A program made the translations under genes and the position numbers. The notes beneath the pieces were generated by a model, which was given only the letters and a program-made list of their open reading frames with translations, was not told where the DNA came from and made no database searches. From CAZTDU01 sp964617355 (GTDB lineage: Bacteria; Pseudomonadota; Gammaproteobacteria; Burkholderiales; SG8-39), in the NCBI GenBank assembly GCA_964617355.1, contig CAZTXP010000055.1, forward strand, positions 29,761-93,760: a stretch of DNA of 64,000 nucleotides. The letters are read 5' to 3'. This document shows positions 17,202 through 24,841 of this stretch, one piece after another. How positions within the stretch are numbered: position 1 is the first letter of the stretch; every line of letters begins with the position of its first letter.

Positions 17202-19727
17202 GTGTTTCGCAGCGCGCTCGTGGGTGCGTTGCTGCTCGCGCTCGCCCCGCTGTCCAGTGCCGAACAGGTGCGTTCGCTGAAGCCGGTGAATGCGCCGGCG
17301 AACAACGAGCAGCGCCTCGCGCTGGTGATCGGCAACAGCGCGTACAAGAGTTCGCCGCTGAGGAACCCGGTGAACGACGCGCGCGCGATGGCACAGGCGC
17401 TCTCGGAGACGGGCTTCCAGGTCACGCTGATCGAGGACGCCGGCCGCGCCACCATGCGCCGCGTGATCCGCGACTGGGGCGACCAGCTCGCGCGCGGCGG
17501 CGTGGGCCTCTTCTACTTCGCCGGCCACGGCATGCAGATCCGCGGGCGTAACTACCTGATCCCGGTGACGGCCGACGTGCAGCGCGAGGACGAAGTCGAG
17601 GACGAGTCGGTGGACGTGAACACCGTGCTCGCCAAGATGGAGAGCGCGAAGAACATGCTCAACCTCGTGATCCTCGACGCCTGCAGGAACAACCCGTTCC
17701 AGAGGGCGTTCCGCAGCGCCTCGCAGGGTCTTGCGCAGATGGACGCGCCGACGGGAACGCTGATCTCGTTTGCGACGGCACCGGGATCGGTGGCGGCAGA
17801 CGGCAGCGGCGACAACGGCCTGTACACGAGCCACCTGTTGAAGGCGATCCGCACGCCGGGGTTGCCGATCGAGCAGCTGTTCAAGCAGGTGAGGATCGGC
17901 GTGACGAAGGACACGGCGGACAAGCAGGTGCCGTGGGAATCGAGTTCGCTGAGGGGCGATTTCTACTTCCTGCCGCCGGTACCGGGCTCGCAACTGAACC
18001 AGGCCGACGTGAACAAGGCGGTGCAGGACGCGACCAAGGCGGCCGAGGCGCGGGCGGCGCAGGAGCGCACGGCACTGCAGAGCGCGATGGAGAAGATGAT
18101 CGCGGATGCGCTGGCCAAGCAGAGGGCGCAGCTCGAGGCCGAGCGCAAGCAGGCTGCCGCGGCGGCGCCCGCGCCGGCGCCTGCCCCCGCGCCCGCCCCC
18201 GCTCCGGCGAAGCCGGCGGCGGATCCGCAGCAGCTCGAGATCGCGTTCTGGGATTCGGTGAAGGCGAGTACGGATCGTGCAGATTTCGCGGCGTACCTCG
18301 AGCGCTATCCGCAGGGCGCGTTCGCGCCGATCGCGCGCAACAGGATCCGGCAGCTGACGGCGGCGGCGGAAACCGCCGCGGCGACGGCGGCAGTCGCGAA
18401 GCCGGCCGCGCCTGCGCCGGCCGTGCCGGCGCCCGCAGCGACGCCCGCCCCGGCGCAGGTGGCAAGCGCGGCGCCTGCTGCGCCAGCTGCTGCGCCGGTC
18501 GTCTCCGGAGGAGGACGCTGGCAGTACAGCGGCGTGGATACGGGCAACCGGTCGGCGCGATTCGAGCATCTCGTCGAACTCCAGGGGGGCAGCGCGTCCG
18601 GCGTGCTGGAGACCCACCTGCGGCGCGGCGGCACGCCGGCGCCCTGGGTCTACACGACCGCGCCGTCGCTCGTTGCCCAGTCCGAAGGGTGGGTGATGTT
18701 CTCGCCCCTGGTGTCCGGCGCGAAGATCGAGGCGGGCATGGCCTGGCCGGACGTCGCGATAGAGCGGCTGGAGCGGTGCGGGAGCGGCCTGCTGTCGTGC
18801 CGCGCGCAGGCCCGCGTGACCGGACGCGAGTCGGTCACCGTCAAGGCCGGCACCTTCGACGCGCTCAAGGTCGTGGTGGAGGCGATCTTCCGGCCGAACT
18901 TCGGCGGTGCCGCGCTGCGCGAGATGACCTACTGGTACGCGCCGGAGGTGCGCCGCGTCGTTCGCTACACCAGCGTTACCCGGGGCACCGGAAACTACCT
19001 GTCGGATCCGAACGTGGACTACGAACTGGTGGCTTATCAGCTGGACGGCGGAAAGTCGGCGGGCACGATCGATCCGACGCTGGCGTCCGCGGCGTCCCCG
19101 GGAGGTGCCTCGGCTCCGGTCCTCGTCGCGAGCGCGTCGCCGACGCGCGGCGTCGTGCAGATGCAGGGGCCGGCGATCCCGAAGGTCGGCGACCGCTGGG
19201 AGTACCAGACGCGCGATCTCTCAAACAACCGCATAACCGGCCAGCGCATCGATGTCGGATCGGTCGGTCCGGACGGAATCCTCGAGAACGTCGCGATCGA
19301 CGGCGGCGGGAGCGTCACCCTTCAGCACGGGGCTGGGGCGTATCTGACCGGTGCCGGTCTGGTGCAGTTCTCGCCCTACCTTCAGGCGTTCGGTGCGCTG
19401 GAAGCGTCGGCATTCAGCGGCGAGATCGGCGTCACCCGGCTCGCGGATTGCGAGGGTGTGCGCAGCTGCACGGTCAAGGCGCGCGTGCTCGGAAAGGAAC
19501 GAGTCACCGTGCCTGCCGGTACGTTCGATGCCACGAAGGTGGAGGTCACCGTCGTCGTGGTGAACGCCGGCACCTCGTACGGAATCATGCGCAATGCCAC
19601 GATAGAGATGGCCGTGTGGTATGCCCCCGAGGCACGGCGCCTGGTCCGGATGACGGGTAGTGTCTTCGGCCCGGCGGCCCTGATGTCGAATTTCGAGACG
19701 TCGCTGCAGTCATTCAAGGTTCAATGA
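17202..19727 (+). CDS. Exported caspase-like (peptidase C14) protein with two C-terminal repeat domains
   Basis: Protein of 841 residues with a GTG start and a signal peptide to about residue 20 (LAPLSSA before EQVRSL). A caspase/metacaspase p20 fold spans about residues 37-255: RLALVIGNSAYKSSPLRNPV, catalytic His109 in FYFAGHGMQ and Cys161 in VILDACRNNPF. A coiled-coil stretch, a Pro/Ala tract and the motif FWDSVKASTDRADFAAYLER with RYPQG follow. Two related beta-rich modules then occupy about residues 436-614 and 660-841, sharing W.Y, VTVKAGTFDALKV or VTVPAGTFDATKV, and WYAPE.RR. The next gene is a paralogue coupled by ATGA. The dyad looks complete; the target and the role of the periplasmic modules are unknown. 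Confidence 0.88.
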   Translation: MFRSALVGALLLALAPLSSAEQVRSLKPVNAPANNEQRLALVIGNSAYKSSPLRNPVNDARAMAQALSETGFQVTLIEDAGRATMRRVIRDWGDQLARGGVGLFYFAGHGMQIRGRNYLIPVTADVQREDEVEDESVDVNTVLAKMESAKNMLNLVILDACRNNPFQRAFRSASQGLAQMDAPTGTLISFATAPGSVAADGSGDNGLYTSHLLKAIRTPGLPIEQLFKQVRIGVTKDTADKQVPWESSSLRGDFYFLPPVPGSQLNQADVNKAVQDATKAAEARAAQERTALQSAMEKMIADALAKQRAQLEAERKQAAAAAPAPAPAPAPAPAPAKPAADPQQLEIAFWDSVKASTDRADFAAYLERYPQGAFAPIARNRIRQLTAAAETAAATAAVAKPAAPAPAVPAPAATPAPAQVASAAPAAPAAAPVVSGGGRWQYSGVDTGNRSARFEHLVELQGGSASGVLETHLRRGGTPAPWVYTTAPSLVAQSEGWVMFSPLVSGAKIEAGMAWPDVAIERLERCGSGLLSCRAQARVTGRESVTVKAGTFDALKVVVEAIFRPNFGGAALREMTYWYAPEVRRVVRYTSVTRGTGNYLSDPNVDYELVAYQLDGGKSAGTIDPTLASAASPGGASAPVLVASASPTRGVVQMQGPAIPKVGDRWEYQTRDLSNNRITGQRIDVGSVGPDGILENVAIDGGGSVTLQHGAGAYLTGAGLVQFSPYLQAFGALEASAFSGEIGVTRLADCEGVRSCTVKARVLGKERVTVPAGTFDATKVEVTVVVVNAGTSYGIMRNATIEMAVWYAPEARRLVRMTGSVFGPAALMSNFETSLQSFKVQ
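18161..18210 (+). repeat. Ala-Pro coding low-complexity tract
   Basis: Repeated GCG/GCC/CCC/CCG codons encode alternating Ala-Pro residues linking the coiled coil to the rest of the first caspase-like protein. The paralogue has a shorter Pro/Ala linker further downstream. It is prone to slippage and to length variation between strains. Confidence 0.7.
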
Positions 19728-21586
19728 GGTTCGCGCTTCTCCTGCTGGCCGGGCTGTTCGCGCTGCATGCGAGTGCCGAGCAGGTGCGCTCGCTCGTCCC
19801 CGCGAAACCCGCCCCGAACAACGAGCGCCGCATCGCGCTGGTGATCGGCAACAGCGCCTACAAGACCTCCCCGCTGCGCAACCCGGTGAACGATGCCCGC
19901 GCGATGGCGAGGGCGCTCTCGGAGACCGGGTTCACGGTGACGCTGGTGGAAGACGGCTCGCAGGCGGGCATGCGGCGCGCGATCCGCGCGTTCGGCGACG
20001 AGCTGCTGAAGGGCGGCACGGGGCTCTTCTACTACGCCGGCCACGGCATGCAGGTGAAGGGCAAGAACTACCTGATCCCGGTGAACGCGGACATCGAGCG
20101 CGAGGACGAGATCGAGGACGCGGCTGTGGACGCGAACTTCGTGCTCTCGAAGATGGACACCGCGAAGAACTCGGTGAACATCATGATCCTCGACGCGTGC
20201 CGCAACAACCCGTTCCAGAGGAGCTTCCGCTCCGGCGCGCAGGGCCTCGCGCAGATGGACGCGCCCTCGGGCACGCTGATCTCGTTCGCGACCGCGCCGG
20301 GCTCGGTGGCGGCCGACGGCGCAGGGGAGAACGGCCTGTACACCAGCCACCTGCTGAAGGCGATCCGCACGCCGGGCCTGCCGATCGAGCAGATGTTCAA
20401 GCAGGTGAGGATCGGGGTGACGAAGGACACCGCGGACCGGCAGGTGCCGTGGGAGTCGAGCTCGCTGAAGGGCGAGTTCTTCTTCCTGATGCTGCCGCCG
20501 GGGATGCAGGCAGAAGAAGCCAAGCGCCAGCAGCAGCAGGCGATCGATGCGGCGGTGGGCAGCGCGCTGAAGCAGGCCGAGGACAAGGCCGCGAAGGAGC
20601 GCGCGGAGCTGCAGGCGCAGATGCAGAAGATGATCGCCGAGATGCTCGCCAAGCAGCGCGCCGAGCTGGACGCCGAGCGCAAGGCGCGTGGCGAGGCGCC
20701 GGTGGCGACGCCCCCCGTAGTGGTGGCCCCGCCGAAGCCCGCGGCGAGCGATCCGCAGCAGGTCGAGCTCGCGTTCTGGGACTCGGTGAAGGCGAGCAGG
20801 GACCGCGCCGACTTCGAGGCCTACCTCGAGCGCTATCCGCAGGGATCGTTCGCGGCGCTGGCGAGGAACCGGATCGCGCAGCTTGCGCCGAAGCCCGCCG
20901 TAGCCGCGGCGCCGGTGCCCGCGCCCACGCCGGTACCCTCGCCCGCTCCGTCGCCGGCTGCGGCACCGGCGCCCGCGCCGGCGACGTTGCCCGCGCAGGT
21001 CGCGAGCATCGCCCCTTCGCCCGCTGCGTCGCGACCCGGCATGCCGAAGGCCGGCGACCGCTGGACCTACCGCTACGTGGATCCGTCTCGCCCGTCGGAT
21101 GCCTCCACCCTGTCGGTCGAGGTCAAGGGGGCGGCCGGCGACGCGATCCTCGAGGCCGCGACGCGCAGCGACGGCAAGTCCTCCGAATGGGCGTACGGCC
21201 CCGGCACCTCCCTGATCGGATTCGACACCATGACGACGTTCTCGCCTTACCTCGCGGCCTTCGACGGCCTGCGCGACGGGCAGTCGTGGGGCGACATCGA
21301 ATTCCAGCGCCTGGGCAACTGCAGCAACGGGCGCGCCCAGTGCCGGGCCACGGGCAAGGTCGTCCGCCGCGAGCGGATCGCGACGCCCGCCGGCACGTTC
21401 GACGCCCTGCGTGTCGAGGTGACGATTACCGGCAGCATGTTCGGGCGGCCCGCGACGCTCGGCTCCACCGATTTCGTCTTCTGGTATGCCGAGGCGGTGA
21501 AGCGCTTCGTCAAGGCTTCGGCGCGCAGCTTCAATACGCCGCGCCCGGACATGGACGTCGAGCTGGTGTCCTACCAGCTGAACTAG
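19724..21586 (+). CDS. Exported caspase-like (peptidase C14) protein, tandem paralogue
   Basis: Protein of 620 residues, a shorter paralogue of the preceding gene, whose stop its ATG overlaps (ATGA). The signal peptide ends near residue 18 (LHASA before EQVRSL). The p20 domain has IALVIGNSAYKTSPLRNPV, His107 in FYYAGHGMQ and Cys159 in MILDACRNNPFQR. Then come a Gln/Ala-rich coiled coil (EEAKRQQQQAIDAAVG), the FWDSVKASRDRADFEAYLER module and a Pro/Ala linker. One C-terminal beta-rich module (about residues 441-620) is shared with the first protein: GDRWTYRY, ATPAGTFDALRVEV and FWYAEAVKRFVK. The near-identical p20 sequence at DNA level indicates tandem duplication. Confidence 0.88.
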   Translation: MRFALLLLAGLFALHASAEQVRSLVPAKPAPNNERRIALVIGNSAYKTSPLRNPVNDARAMARALSETGFTVTLVEDGSQAGMRRAIRAFGDELLKGGTGLFYYAGHGMQVKGKNYLIPVNADIEREDEIEDAAVDANFVLSKMDTAKNSVNIMILDACRNNPFQRSFRSGAQGLAQMDAPSGTLISFATAPGSVAADGAGENGLYTSHLLKAIRTPGLPIEQMFKQVRIGVTKDTADRQVPWESSSLKGEFFFLMLPPGMQAEEAKRQQQQAIDAAVGSALKQAEDKAAKERAELQAQMQKMIAEMLAKQRAELDAERKARGEAPVATPPVVVAPPKPAASDPQQVELAFWDSVKASRDRADFEAYLERYPQGSFAALARNRIAQLAPKPAVAAAPVPAPTPVPSPAPSPAAAPAPAPATLPAQVASIAPSPAASRPGMPKAGDRWTYRYVDPSRPSDASTLSVEVKGAAGDAILEAATRSDGKSSEWAYGPGTSLIGFDTMTTFSPYLAAFDGLRDGQSWGDIEFQRLGNCSNGRAQCRATGKVVRRERIATPAGTFDALRVEVTITGSMFGRPATLGSTDFVFWYAEAVKRFVKASARSFNTPRPDMDVELVSYQLN

Positions 21587-21587
21587 C

Positions 21588-22667
21588 TCAGCCCTTCACC
21601 TTCTCCAGGTCCAGCACTACGCGGCCGAGCACCTGGCCGGCCTTGAGCTTCTCGAGGATGTCGTTCAGTTCGTCGGCGGGGCGCGTGGTGACGGGCGTGG
21701 GCTTGAGCTTCTTCTTCCTCGCCAGCGCGACCACTTCCTTCAGTTCCTGCAGGTTGCCGACGTAGGAGCCCATCACCGCCACCGCGCGCTGCGCGATCGG
21801 CGGCATGGACATCGTGATCTCGCCGCCGAAGAGGCCGCAGAGCACGTAGCGCCCGCCCTTCCTCAGCGCGGGGTAGGCCACCGCATGCGTCGCCGGCATG
21901 CCCACGAGGTCGATCGCCGCGGCAAGGTTGCCCTTGGCGAGCGTCGCGAGCTTCTGCGCCGCATCGGGCGCGCGCGTGTCGAGCACCAGCTTCGCGCCCT
22001 GCTTGCGCGCGGCGGCGAGCTTGGTCTCGTCGACGTCGCAGGCGATGATGTTCTTCACGCCCTTGGCGCGCAGCATCGAGATCGCCACCAGCCCCAGGCC
22101 GCCGCAGCCGATCACCGCGACCCAGTCGCGCGCGCCGAGCTTCGGGAACTTGCTGATCGCGCTGTACACCGTGAGCCCGGAACAGGCGAGCGTGGCCGCG
22201 AAGGACTCGTCCACGCCGGTCGCGTCCACGAGGTACTTCGGGTGCGGCACGACGATGTGCGTGCCGTAGGCGCCGCGCATGTAGATGCCCATGAATTTCT
22301 GGTTGAGGCAGTAGTTGTCCTGCCCGTCCTTGCACACCGCGCACTTGCCGCAGCCGATCCACGGAAAGACGACGCGCTTCTGGCCGAGCTTCAGGCCGCG
22401 CGCGGCCTTCTTCGCCAGCGGGCCCATCGCCTCGACCACGCCGAAGGGCTCGTGGCCCATGGTGAAGGGCGGGATGCAGCCGCGGTCCTTGACCCAGAAT
22501 TTCTTGCCGCCGCCGAGGTCGAAGTAGCCGTCCCAGATGTGCAGGTCCGAGTGGCACACGCCCGAGCGCGTGACGCGCACCAGCACCTCGGTGCCCTTGG
22601 GCACCGGCGTCTCCTTCATCACTTTCTGCAGCGGCTTGCCGTGCTCGACGACGTCGTAGCTGATCAT
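21588..22667 (-). CDS. Zinc-dependent alcohol dehydrogenase
   Basis: Medium-chain dehydrogenase of 359 residues. Catalytic zinc ligands include Cys38 (GVCHSD) and the GHE motif region (TMGHEPFG). The structural-zinc lobe has four cysteines in CGKCAVCKDGQDNYC. The nucleotide site reads VAVIGCGGLGLVAISMLRAKG, followed by IACDVDETK, whose acidic residue favours NAD(H). Its ATG overlaps the stop of the O-acetylhomoserine sulfhydrylase gene (ATGA), so the two are probably cotranslated. The substrate is uncertain; a broad alcohol/aldehyde role is the family default. The gene is convergent with the second caspase-like gene, with a single base between stops. Confidence 0.92.
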   Translation of the reverse strand: MISYDVVEHGKPLQKVMKETPVPKGTEVLVRVTRSGVCHSDLHIWDGYFDLGGGKKFWVKDRGCIPPFTMGHEPFGVVEAMGPLAKKAARGLKLGQKRVVFPWIGCGKCAVCKDGQDNYCLNQKFMGIYMRGAYGTHIVVPHPKYLVDATGVDESFAATLACSGLTVYSAISKFPKLGARDWVAVIGCGGLGLVAISMLRAKGVKNIIACDVDETKLAAARKQGAKLVLDTRAPDAAQKLATLAKGNLAAAIDLVGMPATHAVAYPALRKGGRYVLCGLFGGEITMSMPPIAQRAVAVMGSYVGNLQELKEVVALARKKKLKPTPVTTRPADELNDILEKLKAGQVLGRVVLDLEKVKG

Positions 22668-23953
22668 GGCTTCTGTGCCTCGTGTAGCGCTTGATCGATA
22701 TCCCAAAGAATGTCGTCGATCGACTCGATGCCGACCGACATGCGGATCATGTCCGGCGTCACGCCGGCCTTGAGTTGTTCCTCGGGGCTCATCTGCCGGT
22801 GCGTGGTGGACGCGGGGTGGATGATCAGCGTCTTCGCGTCGCCGATGTTGGCGAGGTGGCTCATGAACTGCGCGGCGTCGATGAACTTCTCGCCCGCCTT
22901 CCCGCCACCCTTGACGCCGAAATTCAGCAGCCCGGACGCGCCCTTGGGCAGGTATTTCTTCGCGAGGGCGTGGTACTTGTTGTCCTCCAGCGCCGGGTAG
23001 TTCACCCACGCCACGTGCTTGTGCGACTGCAGGAAGCGCGCGACCTTCATCGTGTTCTCGCAGTGGCGGTCCATGCGCACGTGCAGGGATTCGAGCCCCT
23101 GCAGCAGCAGCCACGCGTTCAGCGGCGCGAGCGTCGGGCCGAAGGTGCGCATGATCTCCATGCGCGCCTTCATGGTGTAGCCGAAGTCGCCGAACGTCTC
23201 GTAGAAGCGCACGCCGTGGTAGCCCACCGAGGGCTCGACCATCTCGGGGAACTTGCCGTTGTCCCACTTGAACTTGCCGGACTCGACGATCACGCCGCCC
23301 ATGGTGGTGCCGTGGCCGCCGATGTACTTGGTGGCCGAGTGCACGACGATGTCCGCGCCCCACTCGATCGGTCGGCAGAGGTAGGGCGAGGGCACGGTGT
23401 TGTCCACCACCAGCGGCACGCCGGCCTCGTGCGCGATCGCGGCGACCTTCTCGAGGTCGACGATGTTGATGAGCGGGTTGCCCAGCGTCTCGCAGTAGAC
23501 CAGCTTCGTGTTCGGCCGGATCGCCTTGCGGAAGTTGTCCGTGTCGTCGGGGTTGACGAAGGTGGTCTCGACGCCGAGCTTGGCGAGGTTCACGCCGAGC
23601 AGCGTGTGCGTGCCGCCGTAGAGCGTGGAGGCCGAGACGATGTGGTCGCCGGCTTTCACCAGCGTGAGCACCGCGACCATCTCGGCCGCCTGCCCGGTGG
23701 CGGTGGCGAGCGCCGCGCGCCCGCCCTCGATCGCGGCGACGCGTTCCTCCAGCATCGCCACCGTCGGGTTCGAGATGCGTGAGTAGACGTTGCCGAAGGT
23801 CTGCAGGTTGAAGAGACTGGCCGCGTGTTCCGCGGAGTCGAACACGAACGAGGTCGTCTGGTAGATCGGCGCGGCGCGCGCGCCGGTCGCCGGATCCGGG
23901 ATCTGCCCGGCGTGCAGGCAGAGCGTCTCGATGCCGAACTGGTGGTCAGCCAT
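22664..23953 (-). CDS. metY: O-acetylhomoserine aminocarboxypropyltransferase / sulfhydrylase
   Basis: PLP enzyme of 429 residues from the Cys/Met metabolism family, which makes homocysteine from O-acetylhomoserine and sulfide. PLP binding is shown by Lys209 in VVHSATKYIGGHGTTMGG, with YSRISNPTVAMLEERVAALEGG-like sequence (residues 58-78, here AAIEGG) and CETLGNPLINIVD. The length and opening HQFGIETLCLHAGQIPDP match MetY rather than MetB/MetC. It starts 9 bp after the stop of a transglutaminase-like gene on the same strand, so it may sit in the long ATP-grasp operon. Its stop overlaps the alcohol dehydrogenase start. Confidence 0.93.
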   Translation of the reverse strand: MADHQFGIETLCLHAGQIPDPATGARAAPIYQTTSFVFDSAEHAASLFNLQTFGNVYSRISNPTVAMLEERVAAIEGGRAALATATGQAAEMVAVLTLVKAGDHIVSASTLYGGTHTLLGVNLAKLGVETTFVNPDDTDNFRKAIRPNTKLVYCETLGNPLINIVDLEKVAAIAHEAGVPLVVDNTVPSPYLCRPIEWGADIVVHSATKYIGGHGTTMGGVIVESGKFKWDNGKFPEMVEPSVGYHGVRFYETFGDFGYTMKARMEIMRTFGPTLAPLNAWLLLQGLESLHVRMDRHCENTMKVARFLQSHKHVAWVNYPALEDNKYHALAKKYLPKGASGLLNFGVKGGGKAGEKFIDAAQFMSHLANIGDAKTLIIHPASTTHRQMSPEEQLKAGVTPDMIRMSVGIESIDDILWDIDQALHEAQKP

Positions 23954-23962
23954 GCGCGAAGT

Positions 23963-24841
23963 TTAGTCCAGCGGCGCGACCGTGACGCGCACCGCGAGGC
24001 GCTGTTCGCCGCCGCCGAGGATCACGCCGCGCATCGGCGTGACGTCGCTGAAATCACGGCCCCACGCCAGCGTCACGTGCTCGTCGTCGACGAGGCAGTC
24101 GTTGGTCGGGTCCATGTCCACCCACCCGGTGAGCGGGCAGTAGACGCCGACCCACGCATGCGAGGCGTCCGCGCCGACCAGGCGCGGCCGGCCCGGCGGT
24201 GGCGTGGTGAGGATGTAGCCCGACACGTAGCGCGCCGACAGGCCGAGCGTGCGCAGGCAGCCGACCATCAGGTGCGCGAAGTCCTGGCAGACGCCGCGGC
24301 GGCGCTTGAGCACCTCGCGCAGCGGCGTCGCGATGGTGGTGGCGCGCGAGTCGAACGCGAAGTCGGCATGGATGCGGCGCGCGAGGTCGAACGCGGCCTC
24401 GAGCACGCCGCGGCCGCGCGCGAACGAGGGCGCGGCGTAGTCGGCGAGTTCGCGGAAGGTCTCGACGTGCGGCGATTCGTGCAGGAACTGCGCCGCCTCG
24501 AGCATCGGCTCGCCTTCCAGCCCCGCGAGCCGCGCGCGCAGTTCCTCCCAGGGCACGCCGCGTTCGTCCGCCACGGTGTCGAGGCGCGGCCTGGTGTCCA
24601 CTACGGACTCGGCGCGCACGGTGAGCGCCGGATGCGGCGCGGCGAGCAGGAACTGCGACACCGGATTGCCGAAGTAGTCGCTGCGCGCGGCCATCTCGCC
24701 GGGCGCCGGGTCGACGTCCACCCGGTGCGATTCCAGCCGCTGCCACTCGACCACCCGCGGCGTGAGGTGCAGCAGCTGCTGCGACAGCACCACCGGGGTG
24801 TCGTAGCGGTATTGCGTCTCGTGGACGACGGAGAGGCGCAT
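23963..24841 (-). CDS. Transglutaminase-like domain protein
   Basis: Protein of 292 residues. The N-terminal bacterial transglutaminase-like region begins VVHETQYRYDTPVVLSQQ, and the transglutaminase core carries the papain-like triad Cys185 (RRGVCQDFAH), His228 (GADASHAWVG) and Asp244 (VDMDPTND). No signal peptide or membrane helix is visible. The start at 24841 shares one base with the upstream stop (TGATG). This COG1305-type protein is the usual partner of ATP-grasp and alpha-E proteins and may hydrolyse or transfer the amide product they make. That role is a comparative-genomics proposal and not established. Confidence 0.9.
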   Translation of the reverse strand: MRLSVVHETQYRYDTPVVLSQQLLHLTPRVVEWQRLESHRVDVDPAPGEMAARSDYFGNPVSQFLLAAPHPALTVRAESVVDTRPRLDTVADERGVPWEELRARLAGLEGEPMLEAAQFLHESPHVETFRELADYAAPSFARGRGVLEAAFDLARRIHADFAFDSRATTIATPLREVLKRRRGVCQDFAHLMVGCLRTLGLSARYVSGYILTTPPPGRPRLVGADASHAWVGVYCPLTGWVDMDPTNDCLVDDEHVTLAWGRDFSDVTPMRGVILGGGEQRLAVRVTVAPLD

